DNA from: Labilithrix sp.
Lineage (GTDB): Bacteria > Myxococcota_A > Polyangia > Polyangiales > Polyangiaceae
Length of the DNA stretch: 64,000 nucleotides
Assembly: GCA_019637225.1 (NCBI GenBank)
Contig: JAHBWC010000005.1
Location: 1-64,000, forward strand
Direction: 5' to 3'
The notes under the pieces were generated by a model. The model had not been told where the DNA came from and made no database searches. It saw only the letters and a list, made by a program, of their open reading frames with translations. The position numbers were made by a program, and so were the translations under genes. Shown one piece after another: positions 53,403 through 61,255 of the stretch (its first letter is position 1; each line of letters begins with the position of its first letter).

Positions 53403-54290
53403 CTACGCGTGCGCGATGACCCAGCGCGCGATCGACTCGACGAGGTCCTTCCACGACGGCTCGTTCAACACCTCGTGGTAAAGCCCCTCGCGCGCGTCCC
53501 ACGTCTTGTCGGCGCTTCCGGCGCCGGCGAAGACGCGCTTGGCGGCCGCCATGCTCGCGATCTTGTCGCCCGTCCCGAACGCCACGTAGAGCGGCAGCGT
53601 GAGCCGCGACGCGTTCGCGAGCGCGCGCTCCTGGGCGCCGACGGTCTCGGTGAACCAGCGCGCCGTCGCGTTCGGGAAGACGAGCGGGTCCTCGTCGTAG
53701 GCCCGCGCCCTCTCCGCGTCGTGCGTCATGTCCTTGCCCGCGAGGTTGCTCGGCAGCCCGAGCCGCGGGTAGACGCGCGACGCGACCTTGCCCGCGAGGA
53801 CCTTCACGCGCGGGACCTCGAGGGCGAGCCCGAAGAACGGCGCCGACAGGACGAGGCCCCTGAACTGGCCGGCGCTCTCGAGGATGCTCGACGTCGCGAC
53901 GAGACCGCCGAAGCTGTGACCGAACAGGAACGTCGGGACCGCCGGCGTGTCGTCGCCGCGCTCGCCGCGACCCCGCGGGGCGCCGCGCGCGCGCTCGTCG
54001 ACGAGGCGGCGAAGCTCGCGCGCGTCGTCGAGGAACTCGTCGAAGCGATTGCAGAAGCCGCGCGGGCCGAGCGCGCGACCGTGACCGCGCAGGTCGATGG
54101 CGATCGAGCCGATGCCGTGCTCCGCGAGCGCGCCCATCACGTGGCGGTAGCGCGCGCCGTGATCGGCATAGCCGTGAATGATGCCGAGCACGGCCTTCAG
54201 CCCCTCGGAAGGCATGGCCGAGGCGTAATAGAGGTCCGGGGCATTGCCGGCGCGCTTGCCGAGGACCGCCTCGTCGAGCTCGATGCTCAT
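53403..54290 (-). CDS. Alpha/beta hydrolase, monoacylglycerol-lipase-like
   Basis: 295 residues. HGYADHGARY and DLRGHG near the N-terminus and the nucleophile elbow GHSFGG (Ser126) are typical of the monoacylglycerol lipase/lysophospholipase group. The acid is probably the Asp in FGTGDKIAS and the His that in GLYHEVLNE. There is no signal peptide, so it is cytoplasmic. It would hydrolyse a small ester, possibly a lipid. Its ATG overlaps the stop of the upstream ECF sigma gene (ATGA), an unusual coupling that makes co-expression likely. Confidence 0.92.
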   Translation of the reverse strand: MSIELDEAVLGKRAGNAPDLYYASAMPSEGLKAVLGIIHGYADHGARYRHVMGALAEHGIGSIAIDLRGHGRALGPRGFCNRFDEFLDDARELRRLVDERARGAPRGRGERGDDTPAVPTFLFGHSFGGLVATSSILESAGQFRGLVLSAPFFGLALEVPRVKVLAGKVASRVYPRLGLPSNLAGKDMTHDAERARAYDEDPLVFPNATARWFTETVGAQERALANASRLTLPLYVAFGTGDKIASMAAAKRVFAGAGSADKTWDAREGLYHEVLNEPSWKDLVESIARWVIAHA

Positions 54291-54901
54291 CCGTTCTTTT
54301 CCGATCCCGTTCCTGATCTCGTTCCGAACGCCGCGGTCTCGAGCACGACGCCCTCCTTCGCGAGCGCCTCACGCAGCGCCGCGAGCGCGCGCGCGGCGCG
54401 CGACTTGATGGTGCCGAGCGGGACGTTCTCCCGCGCGGCGATCTCCGGATAGCTCAGCCCCTCGAAGAAGGCGACCTCGAGCGTCTGGCGCTGTGCGTCG
54501 GGCAAGGTCGCGAGGGCGCGCCGGATCTTGTCGCGCTCGCCGGCCTCCGAGGTCAGCCGCTCCGGATCGCGCACGGACGCGGGCGGCTCGTGGGCGAGGA
54601 CCTCGCGCGCGAGCGTCCCGCGACGCTCGCGCCGGCGCGTGCGGTCGATGCTGAGGTTGCGCACGAGCGTGACGAGCCACGCGACGACCGAGCCGCGCTC
54701 GGCGGCGTACTGATGCGCGCGCTCGCTGACGGCGACGAACGCGTCGTGCAGGATGTCCTCGGCCTCGGAGCGCTCGCGCAGGATACGAAGCGCGATCGGA
54801 AAGAGCGTCGCACAATAGCGATCGTAGAGCTCACCCACGGCGCGCACGTCGCCCTCGGCGATTCGCCTGAGGAGATCCGCGTCTGCGCACTCTTCCGACA
54901 T
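54287..54901 (-). CDS. ECF-type RNA polymerase sigma factor
   Basis: 204 residues from the ATG at 54901; the frame is open further upstream, but those residues are low-complexity. Region 2 spans about 10-80 (LYDRYCATLFPIALRIL, then SEAEDILHDAFVAVSERA and VVAWLVTLVRNLSIDRTRR). Region 4 spans about 122-180 (LPDAQRQTLEVAFFEGLSYP, then VPLGTIKSRAARALAALRE). No anti-sigma gene is adjacent; instead a hydrolase gene overlaps its stop. The start is divergent from the M15-type gene at 55090. Confidence 0.93.
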   Translation of the reverse strand: MSEECADADLLRRIAEGDVRAVGELYDRYCATLFPIALRILRERSEAEDILHDAFVAVSERAHQYAAERGSVVAWLVTLVRNLSIDRTRRRERRGTLAREVLAHEPPASVRDPERLTSEAGERDKIRRALATLPDAQRQTLEVAFFEGLSYPEIAARENVPLGTIKSRAARALAALREALAKEGVVLETAAFGTRSGTGSEKNG

Positions 54902-55089
54902 CGGAGCCAAGAAGGGTCCGCTGTCCAGGGTGCTCGCGTCAAGCGTTTCGCCTCGCAGCGGAGGGTGAAAGAGGGCGGCTCGGCGCGCCCGCTTCGGCCG
55001 ACCTCCCGTTCTGCTCGGCCCTTCGAGCCGCCGAGCGAGGGGCGCGCCCGGCTGGGGCGATCGTCGAATTGTCGCTAGCATCGAGCCGG

Positions 55090-55824
55090 ATGCATCGTCT
55101 CGCCGCAGGCCTGGCCGCTGCGCTCGGGGCAGCCCTCGTCGCCTCGCCCGCCGCGGTCGACGCGACGGTGGCGCGCTCGAGCGGGCTCGCGTGCAAGAAA
55201 GGCGAGCGCACCGTCTCCGTCGCGGTCGCGACGATTCCCGCCGGCGCATCGACCGGCGTGTCCGTGGCCGCGATGCTCGCCTCTCCCGTCGCCGCCTCGC
55301 CCGCCTCGCCCGAGGCGAGCGCCGCGGCGGGGACCTCGCTCGACGAGGCGCCTCACGAGGACGACGCCCTCCCGCTGCTCGGCACGCTCGTGCAGACGCA
55401 CACCGACGAGCGCGTCCCGTTCGACGATCGCGCGCCGACCGCCGATCGCTTCGCGCGCCTCCTCGCCGATCGCGTCACGGGCGAGAGCCGCGAGCTCGAT
55501 CCAAAGCTCCTCGAGCTCCTCCGCGCGATCGCGCGGAGCCACCCGGGCGCGCGCTTCGAGCTCGTGAGCGGCTACCGGAGCCCGAAGCTGAACGAGATGA
55601 TGCGGAAGAAGGGTCGCAACGTCGCCTCGCACAGCCAGCACTCGCTCGGGCACGCGGTCGACTTCCGCGTCATCGTCGAGCCGGACACGCGCGGGATCGA
55701 TCCGCGCCTCCTCGAGAAGGAGATCCGCGATCTCGGCTGGGAAGGCGGCGTGGGCGTCTACCCGGCCAAGAGCGACTGGTTCGTGCACGCCGACGTCGGA
55801 CGGCTTCGGCGCTGGGGCGGCTGA
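55090..55824 (+). CDS. DUF882/M15-type murein peptidase-like exported protein
   Basis: 244 residues from the ATG at 55090, which begins a signal peptide (LAAGLAAALGAALVASPAA). After an Ala/Ser/Glu linker, the C-terminal 130 residues match the YcbK/DUF882 group of M15-like peptidases: LVSGYRSPKLNEMMR, then SQHSLGHAVDFRV with the SxHxxGxAxD zinc-site motif, and WFVHADVG near the end with a further His. Members cut or trim peptidoglycan crosslinks in the periplasm. The gene is monocistronic and divergent from the ECF sigma gene. Confidence 0.9.
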   Translation: MHRLAAGLAAALGAALVASPAAVDATVARSSGLACKKGERTVSVAVATIPAGASTGVSVAAMLASPVAASPASPEASAAAGTSLDEAPHEDDALPLLGTLVQTHTDERVPFDDRAPTADRFARLLADRVTGESRELDPKLLELLRAIARSHPGARFELVSGYRSPKLNEMMRKKGRNVASHSQHSLGHAVDFRVIVEPDTRGIDPRLLEKEIRDLGWEGGVGVYPAKSDWFVHADVGRLRRWGG

Positions 55825-55891
55825 CGAACGCCGGACGACCGCGACGACAGCCTCCGCGCGTTCGCGTTCGCGCGCGAAGCCGAGGGGCCTT

Positions 55892-57460
55892 TCACGGCAT
55901 CGAGAGCGTCGCCTGCAGATAGGCGTACTGCGCGATGTTCGCCGGCGAGATCGCCCCGTTCGCGAGGCGCGAGCCGCGCGTGTGCGCCGTCATCGTCGCC
56001 TTCGCGGCGTCGCCGAGGAGGAGCCCCGACCAGCCCGCCCGGAGCTCGAGCGGGGTCCAGGGCCGGTACGAGACGACGACGTCGAGCTCGTGGCCGAGGT
56101 CCGTCTCGCTCGTCGCCGGGGCCGCGGGCGCCGGCGTCGTCGCGACGAGCGGCGGTGTCGTCGCGCTCCCGATCGCGCCGAGGTAGCTCCCGATCCACTC
56201 GCCGCGCGCCTGGGCGAGGCGCGCAGCGCGATACTCAAGCGCGACCGACGCGTTCGTGACCGGCGTGATCTGCGCGCGGCCGGCGACGTCCATCATGTTC
56301 GACCAGCCGAAGAGATCCATCTGGCCGTGGAAGCGCTGCGGATCGGCGAGGAGCGGATCGAACTGCTTGTAGACGCCCTTGCGGTCGTCGCCCGACGCGT
56401 ACGAGCCGGAGACGCGGAAGTTCGGCGTGAAGAGGAGCTGCTCGATCGTCTTCGACACGTGCGCGGCCGCGGCCCAAGCGGAGATGTCCGTCCCGCCGAT
56501 CGCGAGCGAGGACGCCGCGCCGAACTGGTAGGCGCCCTCGGCGCCGTAGGTCCACCCCTTCGCGTCTCCCGAGGCGCGAAGCGCCGCGGTGAAGCGCTCA
56601 CCTGCGAGCCGGCTCGCCGCGAAGCGTGAGCCGTCGAGCTCGGCGCCGCCGCTGCGCGACACGCGCGCGAGGCCGAACGCCTCCACCTTGAACAGCGGGT
56701 CGAAGAGCCAGCTCGCGCTGAGCCCGTAGAGCTGGACGCCCGAGGTCGACGGCCCGGCGGTGTCGGAGAACGCGGAGCCGAGCGGTCCGGGCACCTCGAG
56801 GATCGCCGCGAGGGCCTCGAAATCGAAGTTGCCGAGCGCGACGTGCCCGCGCGCGGCGTCGAGCGCGCGGCCGGCGGGCGAGAAGTCGGCGGTCCCGATC
56901 AGGCGGCCCTCGCCCCACGTCACCGCCTGACGACCGAGGCGCAGGTAGTTGGGGCGCGCGGCGCTTCCGCGCATCTCGGCGTACGCCTCGTAGGGCTCGA
57001 AGCGACCGAGCCCGCGTTCGCCGGCGAACCGCGCCGTCGGCGCAGGCGAGCCGAGGGCGCGCGCGTCTTGCAGCGTGATCTGCGCGCGCACCGCGCCGCG
57101 CTCCGCGCCGAGGCCGAGGCGCGAGCGCTCGAGGACGACCCACTGGTCGCGGACGCGCGGGGCCTGACGACCGAAGAAGTCCGCGCCGCCGAGGTCCGGC
57201 GCGTCGCGACGGTACTCGCCGCGGACGCGGACCTCGAGGAGCGGAGCGAGTTGCCAGTCGCCGACGCTCAGCTTCTCGGGCGCCGCGGGCGGCGACTGCG
57301 CGGCTGCGGGCGAAGCGGCGAGCAGCGCGCCGATCGCGACGCCGCACCTCACGAGCGAGCCGGCCGAACGCGGGCGACGCGGCTCCCCCGCGCGCCGGCG
57401 CGAGTCCCGAGAGATCCGTGGCTCAGCGAGGTTCGAGCCGGACAAAACGGCGCGGCGCAT
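55892..57460 (-). CDS. Alginate-export-type outer-membrane porin
   Basis: 522 residues as drawn, but the first 36 are Arg-rich and a GTG at 57352 directly before the signal peptide (GVAIGALLAASPAAAQS) may be the true start. The mature protein has the alginate export (AlgE-like) signature: LEVRVRGEYRRDAPD, QWVVLERSRLGLGAERG, LRLGRQAVTWGEGRLIGTAD and FGWSNMMDVAGR, with many strands of alternating polarity. These barrels pass polysaccharides or other anionic solutes. No alginate synthesis genes are near, so the substrate is open. It converges with the M15-type gene. Confidence 0.88.
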   Translation of the reverse strand: MRRAVLSGSNLAEPRISRDSRRRAGEPRRPRSAGSLVRCGVAIGALLAASPAAAQSPPAAPEKLSVGDWQLAPLLEVRVRGEYRRDAPDLGGADFFGRQAPRVRDQWVVLERSRLGLGAERGAVRAQITLQDARALGSPAPTARFAGERGLGRFEPYEAYAEMRGSAARPNYLRLGRQAVTWGEGRLIGTADFSPAGRALDAARGHVALGNFDFEALAAILEVPGPLGSAFSDTAGPSTSGVQLYGLSASWLFDPLFKVEAFGLARVSRSGGAELDGSRFAASRLAGERFTAALRASGDAKGWTYGAEGAYQFGAASSLAIGGTDISAWAAAAHVSKTIEQLLFTPNFRVSGSYASGDDRKGVYKQFDPLLADPQRFHGQMDLFGWSNMMDVAGRAQITPVTNASVALEYRAARLAQARGEWIGSYLGAIGSATTPPLVATTPAPAAPATSETDLGHELDVVVSYRPWTPLELRAGWSGLLLGDAAKATMTAHTRGSRLANGAISPANIAQYAYLQATLSMP

Positions 57461-57650
57461 CCCGCGGCGAAGCTACCACGACCACCCTTCGGCCGGCATA
57501 AATCGTCGGCCGGCGAAAGCGCGCGCGAGCGCCCGTCGGCCCGCGGCGCCGCCCCGCACCGGATTGCGCCGCGCCGACGCGACCGCGGCGCCCGGCGTTG
57601 CCCCCCCCGCGCCAGCGCCACCCGCCCTTCCCCTTCGGGCGGGGCCGAGG

Positions 57651-59015
57651 TCACGAGCGCGCGGCGACGATCGCGCGCGCCTTCTCGAGCAGCACGGTCC
57701 GCTCGTTCGCCGACGGATCGGCGGTGACGTCCTCGAGGAGGCTCTCGAGGATCTCCCCGATGATGCGACCCGGCTTGATGCCGAGCTCCTTCATCAGCAC
57801 GTGGCCGTCGATCGCGAGGTCGCGCGTCGAGAGCGCGGCGCCTTCGGCGAGGACCTTCTCGACGTGCGCCCGGAGCGCCGTCAGCGGCGCGAGGAGCTCG
57901 CCGTCGATCGACGGGGCCTTGCCGCGAATGTCCGCCTCGCTGAGCGCGTAGAGGTCCTCGAGCCGGTCCTTGCCGACGCGGCGGATCCAGCGGCGCACGT
58001 GCGCGTCGGTCCACGCGTCGTAGTGGAAGAGGTGGTGACGCACGAGCGCGACGATGCGCTGGCGCTCCTCGGTCGAGAAGCGGAGACGCGCGCAGATCGG
58101 ATCGGCGATCTCCGCGCCGATGCGGTCATGATCGTAAAACGTCCAGTCCTGCGTCTTGTCGCTGAAGGCGCGCGAGCGCGGCTTGCCGACGTCGTGGAGG
58201 AGCGCCGCGATGCGGAGCACCGGATCGCCCGCGCACGCGTCCATGCACGCCATGCCGTGGCGCCAGACGTCGAACGAGTGCCACTTGTTCTGCTCCATCC
58301 CGACGCCCTCGAGGAGCTCCGGGCACGAGACGCCGAGGATGCCCGTCTCGCGCATGACGTCGAACGCCCGCGACGGGCGCTTCGCCTTCATCGTCTTCAT
58401 CCACTCGTCGCGCACGCGCTCGGCGCTGACCTTGCGGAAGGTGTCGAGCGTGGGCTCGATCGCCGAGAGCGTGTCCGGCGCGAGCTCGAACTCGAGCGTC
58501 GCCGAGAAGCGCGCCGCGCGGAGCACGCGGAGGCCGTCCTCGGAGAAGCGCTCGACCGCCTTGCCGACGGCGCGGATCGTCCTCGCGTCGAGGTCGTTCC
58601 GTCCCCCGAACGGATCGATGAGCGCGCCGTTGCTCGGGTCGACGGCGATCGCGTTGATGGTGAAGTCGCGGCGCGCGAGATCGGACTCGATCTCCTCGAC
58701 GAAGTGCACGGCGTCCGGCCGGCGCCCGTCGGAGTAGGTCGTCTCGCCGCGCAGCGTCGTGATCTCGTAGTGGTGCCCGCCCATGACGAGCGTGACCGTC
58801 CCGTGCTGGAGCCCCGTGGGGATCGCGCGCGGGAAGATCTTCATGAGCTCCTTCGGCTGGGCCTCCGTCGCGACGTCCCAGTCCGCGACCGGCTTGCCGA
58901 GCAAGGAGTCGCGAACGCAGCCGCCGACGATCCACGCGTAGCGGCCTGCTGCGCGGAGCTTGTCGACGATGGTGAAGACGTCCTTCGGGACGACGGAAAG
59001 ATCGAACGCGGTCAT
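57651..59015 (-). CDS. CCA tRNA nucleotidyltransferase / poly(A) polymerase family with HD domain
   Basis: 454 residues. Class II nucleotidyltransferase head: GGCVRDSLLGKPVADWDVAT with the metal-binding Asp pair in DWD, then RDFTINAIAVD and the RNA/nucleotide-binding RFSEDGLRVLRAARF. An HD domain follows (LLHDVGKPRSRA; LVRHHLFHYDAW), as in bacterial CCA-adding enzymes with phosphohydrolase activity. It adds or repairs the 3' CCA of tRNAs, or adds poly(A); sequence alone does not separate these. It is transcribed alone. Confidence 0.93.
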   Translation of the reverse strand: MTAFDLSVVPKDVFTIVDKLRAAGRYAWIVGGCVRDSLLGKPVADWDVATEAQPKELMKIFPRAIPTGLQHGTVTLVMGGHHYEITTLRGETTYSDGRRPDAVHFVEEIESDLARRDFTINAIAVDPSNGALIDPFGGRNDLDARTIRAVGKAVERFSEDGLRVLRAARFSATLEFELAPDTLSAIEPTLDTFRKVSAERVRDEWMKTMKAKRPSRAFDVMRETGILGVSCPELLEGVGMEQNKWHSFDVWRHGMACMDACAGDPVLRIAALLHDVGKPRSRAFSDKTQDWTFYDHDRIGAEIADPICARLRFSTEERQRIVALVRHHLFHYDAWTDAHVRRWIRRVGKDRLEDLYALSEADIRGKAPSIDGELLAPLTALRAHVEKVLAEGAALSTRDLAIDGHVLMKELGIKPGRIIGEILESLLEDVTADPSANERTVLLEKARAIVAARS

Positions 59016-59077
59016 GGGAATCTCTACTAGTCCAGGGGAATCACCGTGCGGACGCGCCCCGGCGATGTCAACCGGCC

Positions 59078-60220
59078 TCAGTAGCCCTCGGTCTTCGAAA
59101 TGATCTCGTTCATGATCTCGCGCGTGCCGCCGCCGATGGGGTAGAGGCGCGCGTCACGGTAGAGGCGCTCGACGAGGTACTCGCGCATGTAGCCGTTGCC
59201 GCCGTGGATCTGCACCGCTTGATCCACGACGAACGAGCACATGTCCGTGGCCGTGTTCTTCGTCATCGCCGCGAGCCCGGCGACCTGCTCGCCACGCGCC
59301 ACCCTCGTCGTGCACTCGTTCACGAGCGCGCGGGCCGCGGCGAGGCGCGTCGCCATGTCGGCGAGCTTGTGACGGATGACCTGATGCCCCATGAGCGTCT
59401 TGCCGAACGCGATGCGCTCGCGTGCGTACTTCACCGACTCGCGGTAGGCGAGCTCCGCGATGGCGACGCACTGGCCCGCGAGGAAGAGCCGCTCGCTCGC
59501 GAAGTTGATCATGATCGCGAGGAAGCCCTGGTTCTCCTCGCCGATGAGGTTCGCGGCGGGAACGCGGCAGTCCTCGAAGGTCAGCTCCGCGGTGTCGCTC
59601 GCCCACCAGCCGGTCTTGTGGAGCTTCTTGCTGACCGAGTAGCCGGGCGTGCCGCGCTCGACGACGAGGAGCGAGACGCCGCCGTGCCCCTCCCCGCCCG
59701 TCCGGACGGCCGTGGTCACGATGTCGGCGCGGCAGCCCGAGGTGATGAACGTCTTGGCGCCGTTCACGACGTAGTGGTCGCCGTCGCGCACCGCCTTCGT
59801 GCGCAGGCTCGCGACGTCGCTGCCGCCGCCGGGCTCGGTGATCGCGAGCGCGCTCACCTTCTCGCCCGCGAGCACGGGCGCGACGAAGCGCTTCTTCTGG
59901 TCGGGCGTGCCGAGGCGCACGATCGGCGGCAGAGCGATCCCGTGGCTGTTGAGGCCGACGCAGGTGCCGACCGAGTGGCCCTGGAGGACCATCTCCTCGG
60001 CGGCCGCGAGCGCGTGCGTGATGTCGCCGCCACCGCCGCCGTCCTCCGTCGGGTACGAGATGCCGAGGAGCCCGGCCTCCGCCGCGGCGCGGTAGAGCTC
60101 GCGCGGGAACTCCTCCGCCTCCTCCCACGCGCGCGCGTGCGGAGCGATGTGCTTCTGTGAGAAGCGCTTCACCGTCTCGCGGAGCTGAGCGTGCTCCTCG
60201 GTCTCGAAGAGGTAGGTCAT
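59078..60220 (-). CDS. Acyl-CoA dehydrogenase
   Basis: 380 residues from the ATG at 60220. FAD-dependent, making the first double bond in fatty-acid or branched-chain acyl-CoA breakdown. ALAITEPGGGSDVASLRTKA and the TFITSG segment (FAD site), RIAFGKTLMGHQVIRHKLADM and QIHGGNGYMREYLVERLYRDAR are typical. The end reads IGGGTREIM, without the Glu found there in MCAD. The catalytic Glu is instead probably the one in ASERLFLAG, as in the isovaleryl/long-chain type. It is divergent from the HAD phosphatase by 28 bases. Confidence 0.95.
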   Translation of the reverse strand: MTYLFETEEHAQLRETVKRFSQKHIAPHARAWEEAEEFPRELYRAAAEAGLLGISYPTEDGGGGGDITHALAAAEEMVLQGHSVGTCVGLNSHGIALPPIVRLGTPDQKKRFVAPVLAGEKVSALAITEPGGGSDVASLRTKAVRDGDHYVVNGAKTFITSGCRADIVTTAVRTGGEGHGGVSLLVVERGTPGYSVSKKLHKTGWWASDTAELTFEDCRVPAANLIGEENQGFLAIMINFASERLFLAGQCVAIAELAYRESVKYARERIAFGKTLMGHQVIRHKLADMATRLAAARALVNECTTRVARGEQVAGLAAMTKNTATDMCSFVVDQAVQIHGGNGYMREYLVERLYRDARLYPIGGGTREIMNEIISKTEGY

Positions 60221-60248
60221 GGTGCCGGTGATGCTAGCGTAAGGAGAC

Positions 60249-60935
60249 ATGCGCACGGTCTTGCTCTTCGACATCGACGGCACGCTGGTCTCGACCGGAG
60301 GCGCCGGGCGTCGCGCGATGGTCGGGGCCTTCGCGAACCTGCACGGCAAGGACGACGTCTTCGAGGGCACCTCGTTCGCCGGGATGACCGACCGCGCGAT
60401 CGCGCGGCACGGCCTCCGCGACGTCATGGCCGAGATCACCGAGGCCGAGATCGATCGCGCGCTCGACGCCTACCTCGCGCTGCTCGAGATCGAGCTCGCG
60501 AAGGCCGACGCGTACCGGGTCTTGCCCGGCGTGACGCGGCTGCTCGAGTCGATCGCCGGCGCGCCCGACGTCGCGATCGGGCTCGGCACCGGCAACGTCC
60601 GGCGGGGTGCGTACGCGAAACTGGCGCGCGGCGGGATCGACGGCGCCTTCGCGTTCGGCGGCTTCGGCTGCGACGCCGAGAGCCGCGTCGAGCTCCTTCG
60701 CGCCGGCGCGCGCCGCGGCGCCGAGCGGCTCGGCAGCACGCTCGAGAGCTGCCGCGTCGTGGTCATCGGCGACACGCCGAAGGACGTCGCCGCCGCCGAG
60801 GGGATCGGGGCCCCGTGCGTCGCCGTCGGTACGGGCGGCTACGCGCTCGAGGAGCTCGCCGCGTGCGGAGCGCAGCACACCTTCGCGACGCTCGACGACG
60901 ACGGCGTGCGCGCGGCGCTCTTGCCGGACGTCTGA
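60249..60935 (+). CDS. HAD-superfamily hydrolase
   Basis: 228 residues, ATG after AAGGAG. Motif I is FDIDGTLVST (nucleophile Asp8, acid Asp10), motif II is GLGTGN, a Lys follows in AYAKLARGG, and motif IV is IGDTPKDV. The cap between motifs I and II is helical, as in phosphoglycolate phosphatase-like enzymes. It probably removes phosphate from a small metabolite; the substrate cannot be deduced. The 62-bp repeats begin 11 bases after its stop. Confidence 0.92.
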   Translation: MRTVLLFDIDGTLVSTGGAGRRAMVGAFANLHGKDDVFEGTSFAGMTDRAIARHGLRDVMAEITEAEIDRALDAYLALLEIELAKADAYRVLPGVTRLLESIAGAPDVAIGLGTGNVRRGAYAKLARGGIDGAFAFGGFGCDAESRVELLRAGARRGAERLGSTLESCRVVVIGDTPKDVAAAEGIGAPCVAVGTGGYALEELAACGAQHTFATLDDDGVRAALLPDV

Positions 60936-60945
60936 GGGCTCGCTC

Positions 60946-61112
60946 CGTGAGAGCTCGCGGGGACAGCTCGCGAGCGCCGCTGTGTGAAGGCTCGCGAGCG
61001 CTCGCTCCGTGAGAGCTCGCGGGGACAGCTCGCGAGCGCCGCTGTGTGAAGGCTCGCGAGCGCTCGCTCTGTGAGAGCTCGCGGTGACAGCGCGCGAGCG
61101 CTCGCTCTGTGG
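60946..61112. repeat. 62-bp tandem repeat, about 2.7 copies
   Basis: GGGGACAG (GGTGACAG in the third copy) recurs at 60959, 61021 and 61083, exactly 62 bases apart; the first two copies are almost identical. Each unit contains the palindrome GCTCGCGAGC and two GAGCTC-type sites, so single strands could form hairpins. It fills most of the 320-base gap between the HAD gene and the lipoprotein at 61256. The remaining 140 bases (61113-61255) hold no other feature I can support. Confidence 0.9.
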
Positions 61113-61255
61113 TTGAGCTCGCATCGGTCGCACGGAGACGAGCGCCGCTCGACGTGTCGGCGGCGCGCGCGATGTGGGTCGCCGGCGCACTCATCGACGT
61201 GACGACGAGCCAATGCGCTCGCGTTTGCGACGACGCTCCGACTAACCTTTCGCGG

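Noticed and set aside
59078..60220. Inactive acyl-CoA dehydrogenase because Glu is missing in IGGGT
   Set aside because: In isovaleryl/long-chain types the catalytic Glu is elsewhere, and ASERLFLAG provides it, so the enzyme is probably active.
60946..61112. CRISPR array
   Set aside because: The 62-bp units are contiguous with no unique spacers, and there are no cas genes.
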